NCBI RefSeq assembly: GCF_000425805.1
Contig: NZ_AUED01000024.1
Location: forward strand, 1 to 62,297
Reading direction: 5' to 3'
Source of the DNA: Pseudomonas vranovensis DSM 16006
Lineage (GTDB): Bacteria; Pseudomonadota; Gammaproteobacteria; Pseudomonadales; Pseudomonadaceae
Length of the DNA: 62,297 bases
This document shows positions 43,257 through 52,241 of this stretch, piece after piece. Made by a program: the position numbers and the translations under genes. A model generated the notes under the pieces. That model was given only the letters and a program-made list of their open reading frames with translations. It had not been told where the DNA came from and searched no databases. Position 1 is the first letter of the stretch. Each line of letters starts with the position of its first letter.

Positions 43257-43336
43257 CCTTGCCTGACCGCCGTTGACCTTGATCTCCCTAAACTGGGCAC
43301 ATCCGGTCATCACCGGCCCTTGAAAGGAGAGACACC

Positions 43337-43750
43337 ATGCGCAAGACCCTTATCGCCCTGATGTTCGCTGCCGCACTGCCGACCGTCGCCATGGCCATGC
43401 CAGAAGGCGGCCCACGCCACGGCGATCACCACCGCGGTGGAGCGCCTTTCGCCCAGCTGGACCTGAGCCGCGAGCAGCGCCAGCAGATCGGCAAGCTGAT
43501 GGGCGAGCAAATGAAGAGCCGCCAGGAAATCACCAAGCGCTACCTGGAAAAACTCCCGGCAGCCGACCAGAAAGCCCTGAAAGACGAGCTGCAAGCCAAG
43601 AAGGACAAGACCCAGTCCGACATCCGCGCCCTGCTCAAGCCTGACCAGCAAAAGAAGTTCGATGAACTGAAGAAAGAACAGGACCAACGTCGCGCCGAAT
43701 GGAACGAGTTCAAGGCCTGGAAGGCTGAAAAAGCCACCAAGGCCCAGTAA
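43337..43750 (+). CDS. Spy/CpxP-family periplasmic chaperone
   Basis: This 137-residue exported protein (MRKTLIALMFAAALPTVAMA|MPEGGP) has the LTxxQ-like motif (LDLSREQRQQIGKLM; KPDQQKKFDELKK) and long amphipathic helices of the Spy/CpxP fold. A short His-rich stretch (PRHGDHHRGGAP) could bind metal. It probably restrains CpxA in the unstressed envelope and buffers misfolded proteins. A CpxR box precedes it and a terminator follows. Confidence 0.9.
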   Translation: MRKTLIALMFAAALPTVAMAMPEGGPRHGDHHRGGAPFAQLDLSREQRQQIGKLMGEQMKSRQEITKRYLEKLPAADQKALKDELQAKKDKTQSDIRALLKPDQQKKFDELKKEQDQRRAEWNEFKAWKAEKATKAQ

Positions 43751-43765
43751 GCTGTCAGCCACCCG

Positions 43766-43797
43766 CCCGGCCTGCCCCTGTGCAGGCCGGGCTTTTT
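43766..43797 (+). terminator. Terminator between the cpxP-like gene and cpxA
   Basis: A 10-bp stem CCCGGCCTGC / GCAGGCCGGG with a 6-nt loop is followed by CTTTTT. It ends seven bases before the cpxA ribosome site, so it should lower expression of the kinase relative to the chaperone. Confidence 0.85.
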
Positions 43798-43816
43798 GCC
43801 GTTGAAGGAGCCTCCC

Positions 43817-45154
43817 TTGCGTTCATTGTTCTGGCGCATCCTGGCCAGTTTCTGGCTGGCCATCGCCCTGGTCGCCGGCTTGTCGATCCTGCTCGGGCAC
43901 ATGCTCAACCAGGACGCCTGGATTCTCAGTCGCCATCCTGGCCTCAACACGCTGGCACCCAAGTGGACCCAACTGTACGAACAGCAAGGGCCGGAGTCGG
44001 CCCAGCGATTTCTTGAGCGACGCAAGCACCGCTTCAACATCGATGTGCAGGTGCTCAACGACAGCGGCGATGCTGTGGTCCCCGGCACGTTCCCGCGTCG
44101 CGCAGCGGCGTTCGAGGCCCGCCGCCACAACGATGAACGCCGACTGCCCTGGCGCCGCCTGACCGAGGAGTACACCAGCCCCGACAGCGGCGAGACCTAC
44201 CTGCTGATCTACCGAATCCCGCACCCCGAGCTTGACGCCTGGCACCGCGACAGCCTGCTCTGGCCGCTCAGCGCGCTGGGTATCGCCCTGGTGGTACTGA
44301 CCTTGTTCAGCCTGCTGGTGACCCTGTCCATCACCCGCCCGCTGAGCCGCCTGCGCGGGGCCGTACATGACCTTGGGCAAACCACCTATCAACAGAACAG
44401 CCTGGCGCGCCTGGCCAATCGGCGCGATGAATTCGGCGTGCTGGCCAACGACTTCAACCGCATGGGCGCGCGCTTGCAGAGCCTGATTGGCAGTCAGCGC
44501 CAGCTGTTGCGAGACGTGTCCCACGAATTGCGGTCCCCCCTGGCGCGCCTGCGCATCGCCCTGGCCCTGGCCGAACGCGCCGAACCGGCACAGCGCGAAG
44601 CCTTGTGGCCACGCCTGACCCGAGAGTGCGACCGCCTGGAAGCGCTGATCAGCGAGATTCTGGTGCTGGCCCGGGTCGATGCCGAACAGACGCGGGCCGA
44701 GCCGATGGACCTGGATGTCGTGTTGCAGACCGTCCACAAGGATGCCCAGCACAGCGCGCCGGAGCAGGACATCCAGCTGCAGCATGAAAGCGGTTTGCGC
44801 TTGCAGGGGTGGCCGACACTGATCGAGCGAGCGCTGGACAACCTGCTACGCAATGCCCTGCGCTTCAACCCGCCGGGACAACCCATCGAGATCGCTGGGG
44901 TACGCGACAGCGATCGGATCGTGCTGAGCGTGCGTGATCATGGGCCAGGGGTGGCCGAGGAGCACCTGTCACAATTGGGTGAGCCGTTCTACCGTGCGCC
45001 TGGGCAGAGCGCAGCCGGGCATGGCCTTGGCCTGGCCATCGCACGCAAGGCGGCAGAGCGTCATGGCGGGAACCTGAGCTTGAGCAATCATCCCCAGGGT
45101 GGATTCGTGGCGAGCCTCGAGTTGCCATTGACGGGCCCCGGAACGCCTGGGTGA
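43817..45154 (+). CDS. cpxA: Sensor histidine kinase CpxA
   Basis: This 445-residue inner-membrane kinase has TM1 at about 8-28, a periplasmic sensor domain, TM2 at about 150-171, HAMP at about 172-225, and the phosphoacceptor His236 in RDVSHELRSPL. The catalytic domain has N-, G1- and G2-boxes (ALDNLLRNALRF, RDHGPGVAEEHL, GHGLGLAIARK). The start is a TTG (43817-43819) six bases after GAAGGAG; this rare start, together with the upstream terminator, would keep the kinase scarce. Confidence 0.9.
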   Translation: MRSLFWRILASFWLAIALVAGLSILLGHMLNQDAWILSRHPGLNTLAPKWTQLYEQQGPESAQRFLERRKHRFNIDVQVLNDSGDAVVPGTFPRRAAAFEARRHNDERRLPWRRLTEEYTSPDSGETYLLIYRIPHPELDAWHRDSLLWPLSALGIALVVLTLFSLLVTLSITRPLSRLRGAVHDLGQTTYQQNSLARLANRRDEFGVLANDFNRMGARLQSLIGSQRQLLRDVSHELRSPLARLRIALALAERAEPAQREALWPRLTRECDRLEALISEILVLARVDAEQTRAEPMDLDVVLQTVHKDAQHSAPEQDIQLQHESGLRLQGWPTLIERALDNLLRNALRFNPPGQPIEIAGVRDSDRIVLSVRDHGPGVAEEHLSQLGEPFYRAPGQSAAGHGLGLAIARKAAERHGGNLSLSNHPQGGFVASLELPLTGPGTPG

Positions 45155-45180
45155 CGGGATAGTGGCTACAGGTGGCTGAC

Positions 45181-45236
45181 AAGCCCCTGTAGCCGCTGGC
45201 GACAGCCTGCGATCGGCCGCGCAGCGGCCGTGGTGC
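45181..45236. repeat. GC-rich Pseudomonas intergenic repeat
   Basis: The segment CTGTAGCCGCTGGCGACAGC followed by a hairpin CGGCCGC-GCA-GCGGCCG (45214-45230) resembles the CAGCCGCTGGCGCAGC-type repeats scattered in P. putida-group genomes. It lies between the convergent cpxA and nitroreductase genes. Confidence 0.6.
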
Positions 45237-45248
45237 TGTACGAAGTGC

Positions 45249-45806
45249 TTACTGCCCCCAGGCAGTCACAAAATCAGCGGTCGCCAGCACCGGTGCCGTG
45301 CGTGGCTCGTTCAGCGGCGTACCCAGGTACAAGAAGGCAACGATCTCTTCGTTGTCCGCCAACCCCAGGCCCTTGGCCACATGCTTGCTGTAGGCCAGGT
45401 CGCCGGTACGCCACACCGCGCCGATACCCTGCGCATGGGCCGCCAGCAGAATTCCGTGGGCCGCACAACCCGCTGCCAGCAGTTGCTCCGAAGCGGGCAC
45501 CTTGAAGTGATCCTGCACCCGGGCAATCACCACCACCAGCAGCGGGGCGCGCAACGGCATGGCGCGTGCCTTGTCCAGGGCCGCTTCGGTAGCGTCGCCC
45601 TCGAGCTTCACCGCCTCGGCCAGCAAGGCACCGAGTTTTTCGCGGCCCTCACCTTCGACCGTCAAGAAGCGCCAAGGCCGCAGTTGGCCGTGGTCCGGCG
45701 CCCGCAAGGCGGCCTGGAACAGGGCCTCGCGTTGTGCGGCATTGGGCGCAGGTTCCGTCAGGCGTGGAACGGAAACACGGTTGAGCAATGCGTCGAGAGC
45801 CTCCAT
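45249..45806 (-). CDS. Nitroreductase family protein (YdjA-like)
   Basis: This 185-residue FMN-dependent nitroreductase has the conserved APNAAQREALFQAALRAPDHGQLRPWRF motif near the N-terminus and ASEQLLAAGCAAHGILLAAHAQGIGAVWRTG later. The C-terminus IVAFLYLGTP is typical. The physiological substrate is unknown; a dimeric NAD(P)H oxidoreductase of quinone or nitro compounds is expected. Confidence 0.9.
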   Translation of the reverse strand: MEALDALLNRVSVPRLTEPAPNAAQREALFQAALRAPDHGQLRPWRFLTVEGEGREKLGALLAEAVKLEGDATEAALDKARAMPLRAPLLVVVIARVQDHFKVPASEQLLAAGCAAHGILLAAHAQGIGAVWRTGDLAYSKHVAKGLGLADNEEIVAFLYLGTPLNEPRTAPVLATADFVTAWGQ

Positions 45807-45906
45807 CGGCTACCCCCTGAAGAGAAATGTGCGGCTATTCTAGCGTTTACTTAAAAAGGTCCATAGGTAGAATGGCGCCCTTCCGTTTCGAGTCAGAGCA
45901 GATCAC

Positions 45907-47361
45907 ATGGCGTTGCCGACCTTAAGGATCATTGGTTTCATCATCGGCATCTTCCTGATCACCCTGGCGATCAGCATGGTCGTGCCCATGGCCACCCTGG
46001 TGATCTTCGATCGCACGGGCGATCTGCCGTCGTTCCTGTGGGCCAGCATGATCACCTTCATCGGCGGGCTCGCCCTGGTGATCCCCGGCCGACCGGAACA
46101 CGTTCACCTGCGCCCACGGGACATGTACCTGCTGACGGTCAGCAGTTGGCTGGTGGTGTGTATCTTTGCCGCCCTGCCGTTCCTGCTGACCCAGCACATC
46201 AGCTATACCGACGCCTTCTTCGAGAGCATGTCCGGCATCACGGCCACCGGTGCCACCGTACTCAGTGGCCTGGACACCATGTCGCCAGGCATCCTGATGT
46301 GGCGCTCGCTGCTGCACTGGCTCGGCGGCATCGGGTTTATCGCCATGGCCGTGGCGATCCTGCCGTTGCTGCGCATCGGTGGCATGCGCCTGTTCCAGAC
46401 CGAGTCCTCGGACCGCTCCGAAAAGGTCATGCCACGCTCGCACATGGTCGCCAAGTCGATCGTGGCAGTGTACGTCGGCATCACCGCACTGGGCGGCCTG
46501 GCCTTCTGGCTGGCGGGCATGAACGTGTTCGATGCAATCAACCACGCCATGTCGGCGATTTCCACTGGCGGGTTCTCCACCTCCGACCAGTCCCTGGCCA
46601 AGTGGACCCAGCCTGCAGTGCACTGGGTCGCAGTCGTGGTGATGATCCTCGGCAGCTTACCCTTTGCCCTGTATGTATCCACGTTGCGTGGCAATCGCAA
46701 GGCGCTGATCAAGGACCAGCAGGTCCAGGGCTTGCTGGCGCTGCTGGTAGTCACCTGGCTGGTACTGGGCACCTGGTACTGGGCCACCACCAATCTGCAC
46801 TGGCTAGACGCCTTGCGCCATGTGGCATTGAACGTCACCTCGGTGGTCACCACCACCGGCTTCGCCCTGGGTGACTACAGCCTGTGGGGCAACTTTTCAC
46901 TGATGCTGTTCTTCTACCTGGGCTTTATCGGGGGATGCTCCGGCTCGACCGCCGGCGGGATCAAGATCTTCCGTTTCCAGGTCGCCTATATCCTGCTCAA
47001 GGCCAACCTCAATCAGTTGATCCACCCGCGCGCGGTGATCAAGCAGAAGTACAACGGTCACCGCCTCGACGAAGAAATCGTCCGTTCGATCCTGACGTTC
47101 TCGTTCTTCTTCGCCATCACCATCTGCGTGATCGCGTTGCTGCTGTCGCTGCTTGGGGTCGACTGGATGACGGCGCTGACCGGCGCCGCCAGCACCGTGT
47201 CGGGGGTCGGCCCTGGCCTTGGCGAAACTATCGGCCCGGCCGGCAATTTCGCCACCCTGCCGGATGCTGCCAAGTGGATCCTGGCGTTCGGCATGCTGCT
47301 GGGACGCCTGGAGATCATTACGGTACTGGTGCTGTTTATGCCGGCGTTCTGGCGTCACTGA
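45907..47361 (+). CDS. trkH: Potassium uptake protein TrkH
   Basis: This 484-residue K+ channel-like permease works with TrkA. It contains four pore loops with the filter glycine: SGITATGATVL, AISTGGFST, TSVVTTTGFALG and STVSGVGPGLG. It has eight or more membrane helices and the SGSTAGGIKIF sequence. The start ATG at 45907 is in an AT-rich leader. Its end overlaps the convergent AraC gene by 26 bases. Confidence 0.95.
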   Translation: MALPTLRIIGFIIGIFLITLAISMVVPMATLVIFDRTGDLPSFLWASMITFIGGLALVIPGRPEHVHLRPRDMYLLTVSSWLVVCIFAALPFLLTQHISYTDAFFESMSGITATGATVLSGLDTMSPGILMWRSLLHWLGGIGFIAMAVAILPLLRIGGMRLFQTESSDRSEKVMPRSHMVAKSIVAVYVGITALGGLAFWLAGMNVFDAINHAMSAISTGGFSTSDQSLAKWTQPAVHWVAVVVMILGSLPFALYVSTLRGNRKALIKDQQVQGLLALLVVTWLVLGTWYWATTNLHWLDALRHVALNVTSVVTTTGFALGDYSLWGNFSLMLFFYLGFIGGCSGSTAGGIKIFRFQVAYILLKANLNQLIHPRAVIKQKYNGHRLDEEIVRSILTFSFFFAITICVIALLLSLLGVDWMTALTGAASTVSGVGPGLGETIGPAGNFATLPDAAKWILAFGMLLGRLEIITVLVLFMPAFWRH

Positions 47362-48403
47362 CCGCTGCTTCGGCGTCCGGTTCGGGCGCCGGTGTGCTGG
47401 TAGCAATCCGTGCCCGGTATTCGCCGGGAGTGACATCAAACCAGCGACGAAAAGCCCGGAAAAAGTTGCTCGGATCGGCAAAACCCAACAGGTAGGCGGT
47501 CTCCAACAGAGTCATGTTTGGCTGCGCCAGGTACTGCTCCGCCAGTTCGCGACGGGTATCGTCAAGCAGTGTCTGGAAGCTGGTGCCTTCTTCCTGCAAG
47601 CGCCGCTGCAGGGTGCGCTGCGACAAGTGCAGTGCCTGGGCAATCGTCTCGCGCTTGGGCTCGCCCTGGGGCAATACCCGGCACAGCACCTGGCGAGCAC
47701 GATGGGTTACGCGGCTTTCGGAAAAACGCGCCAGGTACTCCCCGGCAAAGCGATCATGCAAGGTGGCCATGGCCTCGTTGGCGGTGGGCAGGGGGGCCTC
47801 CATGTCGGCACGCTCGAACACCAGCGCATCATGGGCTGCGCCAAACAACAGCGGCGAATGAAAGGCTACCTTGTAGGGCGTGACATCAACCGGCTGTGGC
47901 CCCTGGATCAGCACCCGCCGGGGCTGGATCACTCGCCCACTGAGCCAGCTGCACAACGACAATGCGCAAGCCAGTGACGCTTCGGCACTGTGCCGGGTAG
48001 GCGGCAGGTGATCACCGTGGACAGTGAGGATCAAGGCATAGCCGTCGGGTTCCAGGCGGAAGCTCAGGTCTGAGCTCTCGGCGATGATGCGCTGATAGCG
48101 CACCAGGCGCTCGAACCCCTCGGCCAGGGTTCGGCTCGACATCAGGGCATAGCCAACCACATGGAAAGACGCCGGGCGTACTACCCGGGCCATGTTCAGC
48201 CCGATCGCCTGGTTGCCGGACAGGTCGACCGCCAGTTGCCAGAGGCGGGTCATGGAGTCCTGGGTGAAACGGGCGTCGGGGTCATCCAGGGCGGCAAAGT
48301 CCAGGCCGAGCTTTTTGAACATGGCACGACAATCCAGCCCTTCGAGCTCGAGTGCCTTGACGATCCCTGATGCCCAGCTTGCTGACGTGGTTCTCTCGCT
48401 CAT
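47336..48403 (-). CDS. AraC-family regulator (OruR-type)
   Basis: This 355-residue regulator has an N-terminal domain of the Arabinose_bd/OruR group (GLDFAALDDPDARFTQDSMTRLWQLA). The C-terminal AraC HTH is IAQALHLSQRTLQRRLQEEGTSFQ, then LLETAYLLGFADPSNFFRAFRRWFDVTPGEYR. The inducer is unknown. Its 3' end overlaps trkH, which is convergent. Confidence 0.88.
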   Translation of the reverse strand: MSERTTSASWASGIVKALELEGLDCRAMFKKLGLDFAALDDPDARFTQDSMTRLWQLAVDLSGNQAIGLNMARVVRPASFHVVGYALMSSRTLAEGFERLVRYQRIIAESSDLSFRLEPDGYALILTVHGDHLPPTRHSAEASLACALSLCSWLSGRVIQPRRVLIQGPQPVDVTPYKVAFHSPLLFGAAHDALVFERADMEAPLPTANEAMATLHDRFAGEYLARFSESRVTHRARQVLCRVLPQGEPKRETIAQALHLSQRTLQRRLQEEGTSFQTLLDDTRRELAEQYLAQPNMTLLETAYLLGFADPSNFFRAFRRWFDVTPGEYRARIATSTPAPEPDAEAAVSDARTPA

Positions 48404-48563
48404 GGCTGGCTTCTTATGTTCGAACTGACCGCTCCTGCGGCGAACTCAAAGGATACTTAATTGGCGCCTATTGTCACTGCTCTGTAGTGTTAGTCACTCT
48501 AGACTCAGATCAGGCTCCACGCCGTGTATCTTCGTCAGTATCGACAGTCCCGGGAGCAGTGCC

Positions 48564-48875
48564 GTGAACAGCCCCCAGCAATTTCGCAGCTTTGCCGAGT
48601 TCTATCCCTATTATCTGGAGGAGCACAGCAACCCCACCTGTCGTCGCCTGCACTTTGTCGGCACAACGCTGGTGATCGCCCTGCTCGCCTACACCATGGC
48701 CAGCGGCACCTGGCTACTGCTACTTGCCGTGCCCCTTGCCGGTTATGGCTTTGCCTGGGTCGGGCACTTCTTTTATGAAAAGAACCGTCCAGCCACCTTC
48801 AAGCACCCGCTGTACAGCCTGATCGGCGATTTCGCCATGTACCGCGACATGCTGCGTGGAAAAGTATCGTTCTGA
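48564..48875 (+). CDS. Mpo1-like (DUF962) membrane protein
   Basis: This 103-residue protein has the DUF962 signature: FAEFYPYYLEEHSNPTCRRLHFVGTT (with the H..N..H pattern) and YGFAWVGHFFYEKNRPATFKHPLYSLIGDF. Two to three membrane helices are present. Yeast Mpo1 is a dioxygenase that alpha-oxidises 2-hydroxy fatty acids using Fe(II); the conserved His are kept here, so a related lipid activity is possible. GTG start behind GGGAGCAG. Confidence 0.85.
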   Translation: MNSPQQFRSFAEFYPYYLEEHSNPTCRRLHFVGTTLVIALLAYTMASGTWLLLLAVPLAGYGFAWVGHFFYEKNRPATFKHPLYSLIGDFAMYRDMLRGKVSF

Positions 48876-48970
48876 TTTCGGCCCACAAGGTCAGAAACCC
48901 GTCTTCATTGGCCACTGTCCCGACAGGCGGTCGCGCTACAGTGGGTTGCCCTACCGCCCCTGGAGCGCCG

Positions 48971-49564
48971 ATGAATCAGCAGGCCCGTTTCACCCATATG
49001 CAAGACGGCACCCAGCAGGACTGGGCGATCATCGCCAGTGACTTCAGGGCCTATGCCAGCCAGTTGGCTGAACGGATCCTCGCGCACCTGCGCTTGCTCG
49101 ACGGCGACTTTGGTGGCTTTCCCATCGACCGTCTCAGTCATTCCCTGCAGACCGCTACCCGCGCATGGCGTGATGGGCGCGACGAAGAGTACGTGATCTG
49201 CGCCCTGCTCCACGACATCGGCGACACCCTGGGCAGCTACAACCACCCCGACATTGCCGCCGCCATCCTCAAGCCCTTCGTCAGCGCTGAAAACCTGTGG
49301 ATGGTCGAAAAGCACGGGATCTTCCAGGGCTACTACTTTTTCCACCATCTGGGGATGGATCGACACCTGCGCGAGCAGTTCCAGCACCACCCGCAGTACC
49401 AGCAAACCATCGAATTCTGCGCCCGCTACGATGCCGCCGCCTTCGACCCGGCCTACGACAATCTGCCGCTGAGTTTCTTCGAGCCCATGCTCAAGCGCCT
49501 GTTCGCCCAGCCACGCCAGTCGATCTACAAGGCGGCATTGCAGCAGATGAGCGAAAACGCCTGA
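48971..49564 (+). CDS. HD-domain metallo-protein
   Basis: This 197-residue protein has an HD motif: His57, then His81-Asp82 in ALLHDIGDTLG, His115 in MVEKHGIFQ and FFHH at 123-126. The final region has YDAAAFDPAYDNLPLSFF. A 24-residue gap between the first His and the HD pair resembles the di-iron oxygenases MIOX and PhnZ, so it may be an oxygenase rather than a phosphohydrolase. ATG behind TGGAGCGCCG. The neighbours give no clear pathway. Confidence 0.8.
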   Translation: MNQQARFTHMQDGTQQDWAIIASDFRAYASQLAERILAHLRLLDGDFGGFPIDRLSHSLQTATRAWRDGRDEEYVICALLHDIGDTLGSYNHPDIAAAILKPFVSAENLWMVEKHGIFQGYYFFHHLGMDRHLREQFQHHPQYQQTIEFCARYDAAAFDPAYDNLPLSFFEPMLKRLFAQPRQSIYKAALQQMSENA

Positions 49565-49565
49565 G

Positions 49566-50375
49566 TCAAACCAGCTCCAGCCCGGCCAGGCGCCGCGCCT
49601 CGCGGGCCTGGGCGTCGGCCAGGCGGTAGAGTTCTATACTGCCGTCCCAATGTTCGATCAGGGCCGTACATGACTCGACCCAATCGCCGCAATTCAAATA
49701 GTCGACCCCGCCTACCTTGCGAATCTCGGCATGGTGGATATGCCCGCACACCACCCCATGAAACCCGCGCTTGACGCACTCATGGGCAATGGCCTCTTCA
49801 AAATCGCTGATGAAACTGACCGCCGACTTGACCTTGTGCTTCAAGTACGCCGACAACGACCAGTACCCGTAGCCATAGCGAGCACGCCAGTGGTTGAGCC
49901 AACGATTCAAGGTCAGTGTGAATTCATAGGCCGAGTCCCCGAGGAACGCCAGCCAGCGGTGATAACGGGTAATGACATCGAACTGGTCGCCATGGATAAC
50001 CAGCAACCGACGACCGTCGGCGGTCAGGTGTTCGGCCTGATCGACCAGTTGGATATTGCCCAGCACCAGTTTGGAGTAGCGCCGCAGAAACTCATCATGG
50101 TTGCCGGTGACATAGATCACCTCGGTGCCGCGCTTGCTCATGGTCAGCAGGCGGCGGATCACGTTGGTGTGTGCCTGGGGCCAATACATGCCGCCACGCA
50201 GCTTCCAGCCGTCGATAATGTCGCCCACCAGGTAGATCCGATCGGCCTGGAACCCCTTGAGAAAGTGCGACAGGTGTTCGGCCTGACAGTCTCGGGTGCC
50301 CAGGTGTACGTCGGAAATCCACAACGTGCGCACACGCTGCTTGCGTGAAGGTCTGACAAGCTCGGCATGGCTCAT
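49566..50375 (-). CDS. LpxH-like metallophosphoesterase
   Basis: This 269-residue calcineurin-fold enzyme has the metal motifs SDVHLGT, VGDIIDGW, TGNHDEF, HGDQFD and GHIHHAE. The overall sequence matches the UDP-2,3-diacylglucosamine diphosphatase-like branch found in many Pseudomonas beside true lpxH, so its substrate is uncertain. MSHAELVRPS is the start; the 44 upstream codons read through the promoter of the divergent AraC gene. The convergent end is two bases from the HD gene's stop. Confidence 0.88.
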   Translation of the reverse strand: MSHAELVRPSRKQRVRTLWISDVHLGTRDCQAEHLSHFLKGFQADRIYLVGDIIDGWKLRGGMYWPQAHTNVIRRLLTMSKRGTEVIYVTGNHDEFLRRYSKLVLGNIQLVDQAEHLTADGRRLLVIHGDQFDVITRYHRWLAFLGDSAYEFTLTLNRWLNHWRARYGYGYWSLSAYLKHKVKSAVSFISDFEEAIAHECVKRGFHGVVCGHIHHAEIRKVGGVDYLNCGDWVESCTALIEHWDGSIELYRLADAQAREARRLAGLELV

Positions 50376-50511
50376 GAGCGGGCTCCGGGGCTGTTTTGTC
50401 GAGCGTGCCAGTGGGCAGTGAAGCCAAGGTGACGAAACCACGTCGATCTGATGACACACCCGCTGCCCGCGCCAGCCTGTACACTGCCGCCACTGCCTGG
50501 AGGACACTGCA

Positions 50512-51276
50512 ATGAGCGGCAGCTCGCTACTTTCCCTGCGCCATTATCGCGACGACCTGATCGCCCACAGCCATGAGCACCCGCAGTTGGTGTTCGGCCT
50601 GCGCGGGCAACTGGACTTCGAGCTCGATGGCCGTGGCGCGCGGGTTGACCGCCAAGGCTTGATGGTAGTGCCGGCAGGCGCCCACCACACCTGTGGCAGC
50701 GCAGCAGGCAGCCATTGCCTGGTGCTCGACGTGCCAGGTGATACGTGGCTTTCCCGAAGCCTTGGCGAACATACCTCGGCCAGCCAGCGCCTGGTCGAAC
50801 ACCGTGGTCCGTTGAACCTGGACAATCGCCAGCAGCAACTGGTCGACTGGCTGGCGGCAAGCCCAGTGGACGACCCGGTGATAGCCCAGCAAGGTGCCGT
50901 ATTGCTGCTTGCCAGCCTCTGCAGCGTCCAGGTTCCGGTTGTTGAGCAGAAGCTGTTGCCCTACGCCGCCTTTGATGTCCACATCGACCAACACGCCGCC
51001 CATCCTCTGCAAGTGGCCGACCTGGCCCGCCTGGCCGGCCTCTCCAGTGCCCGCCTGCATGCCCGCTTCATGCTCGAAGCGGCCATGACGCCCATGGATT
51101 ACATCCGCCAGCGCCGGCTGCTGCAGGCGCGCAAACTATTGGTCGAAACCTCCTTGGCCATCGGCGAAATTGCCAGCCGGGTCGGGTACAGCTCACAAAG
51201 CGCATTTTCGGCGGCCATGCTCAAGGCGTTCGGTCGTGCGCCCCGGGACATGCGACGAGAGCCTGACGACAACTGA
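50512..51276 (+). CDS. AraC-family regulator with cupin sensor
   Basis: This 254-residue regulator has a cupin at about 15-95 (HSHEHPQLVFGLRGQLDFEL and GLMVVPAGAHHTCGS). The AraC HTH is at about 160-250 (LQVADLARLAGLSSARLHARFMLE and IGEIASRVGYSSQSAFSAAMLKAFGRAPRD). It probably controls the EamA exporter 77 bases downstream on the same strand, or the divergent phosphoesterase. The inducer is unknown. Confidence 0.88.
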   Translation: MSGSSLLSLRHYRDDLIAHSHEHPQLVFGLRGQLDFELDGRGARVDRQGLMVVPAGAHHTCGSAAGSHCLVLDVPGDTWLSRSLGEHTSASQRLVEHRGPLNLDNRQQQLVDWLAASPVDDPVIAQQGAVLLLASLCSVQVPVVEQKLLPYAAFDVHIDQHAAHPLQVADLARLAGLSSARLHARFMLEAAMTPMDYIRQRRLLQARKLLVETSLAIGEIASRVGYSSQSAFSAAMLKAFGRAPRDMRREPDDN

Positions 51277-51353
51277 CGCGAGGAACGCGACAGACAGCCG
51301 CCGCCACAGCCTCGTAGACTGGCCGGGCTGTCCCGCCTACCAAAAGGATCACC

Positions 51354-52238
51354 ATGAACCACCGCACTGCCCTCGGCGCCCTGCACATCGGCGCGCTGTT
51401 CTTTGGCCTGACCGGCGTCTTCGGCAAGTTGGCCCAGGCGGCACCGTCGATCCTCGTCTTCGGCCGTGCTGCCTTTGCCGTGCTGGCGCTGGCGATTTTC
51501 GCCGGTTGCGCGCGCAAGGGCTGGCAACCGCTGCAAGGCCAGGACTGGCGCCGCCTGCTGCTGGGCGGCATTTTGCTGGCCGGACACTGGGTGAGTTTTT
51601 TCATTGCCGTCAAAGTTGCCGGGGTCGCCATCGCCACCCTGGGCTTTGCCAGCTTCCCGGCCTTTACCGTGATACTCGAAGGGCTGCTGTTTCGCGAGCG
51701 GATCCGCAGCAACGAAATCATCCTGGTACTGCTGGTAAGCATCGGCCTGGTCCTGGTCACCCCGGATTTCGACCTGGCCAGCCAGGCCACCGGCGGTCTG
51801 CTCTGGGCCTTATTGTCGGGCCTGTTGTTTTCATTGCTGTCACTGACAAACCGCGCGTCCAACGGACGTATCCCAGCCGTGCAGGCAGCGTTGTGCCAGA
51901 ACGCCGTGGTCGCCCTGTGCCTGTTGCCGGCTGCGGCCCCCGCGCTGGCTGATGTGCCCGCGATGGACTGGTTGTGGATTGCGTTGCTGGGGGTGTTCTG
52001 CACCGGTGTTGCCCATAGCCTGTTCGTCGCAAGCCTGGCAGTGATCAAGGCTCGCACTGCAGCGGTGGTGTTCGCCCTGGAACCGGTCTATGGCATTGCC
52101 ATGGCCTGGCTGATCTTCGCCGAGACCCCGACGCTGCGCATGTTGCTGGGTGGTGCCTTGATCATCCTGGCCATCGTCATCTCCAGCCGCCTGGCGGCCA
52201 GCAACACGACCGTCAAGACGGCTGCGGCGCAAGGTTGA
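51354..52238 (+). CDS. EamA-family (DMT) exporter
   Basis: This 294-residue protein has ten predicted membrane helices in two EamA repeats (helices 1-5 and 6-10). The second begins at about GLLWALLSGLLFSLLSLTNRAS and includes VFALEPVYGIAMAWLIFAETPT, the conserved EPV motif. It should export an amino acid or metabolite. AAAGGATC precedes the ATG. The AraC gene just upstream is a likely regulator. Confidence 0.9.
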   Translation: MNHRTALGALHIGALFFGLTGVFGKLAQAAPSILVFGRAAFAVLALAIFAGCARKGWQPLQGQDWRRLLLGGILLAGHWVSFFIAVKVAGVAIATLGFASFPAFTVILEGLLFRERIRSNEIILVLLVSIGLVLVTPDFDLASQATGGLLWALLSGLLFSLLSLTNRASNGRIPAVQAALCQNAVVALCLLPAAAPALADVPAMDWLWIALLGVFCTGVAHSLFVASLAVIKARTAAVVFALEPVYGIAMAWLIFAETPTLRMLLGGALIILAIVISSRLAASNTTVKTAAAQG

Positions 52239-52241
52239 GGC

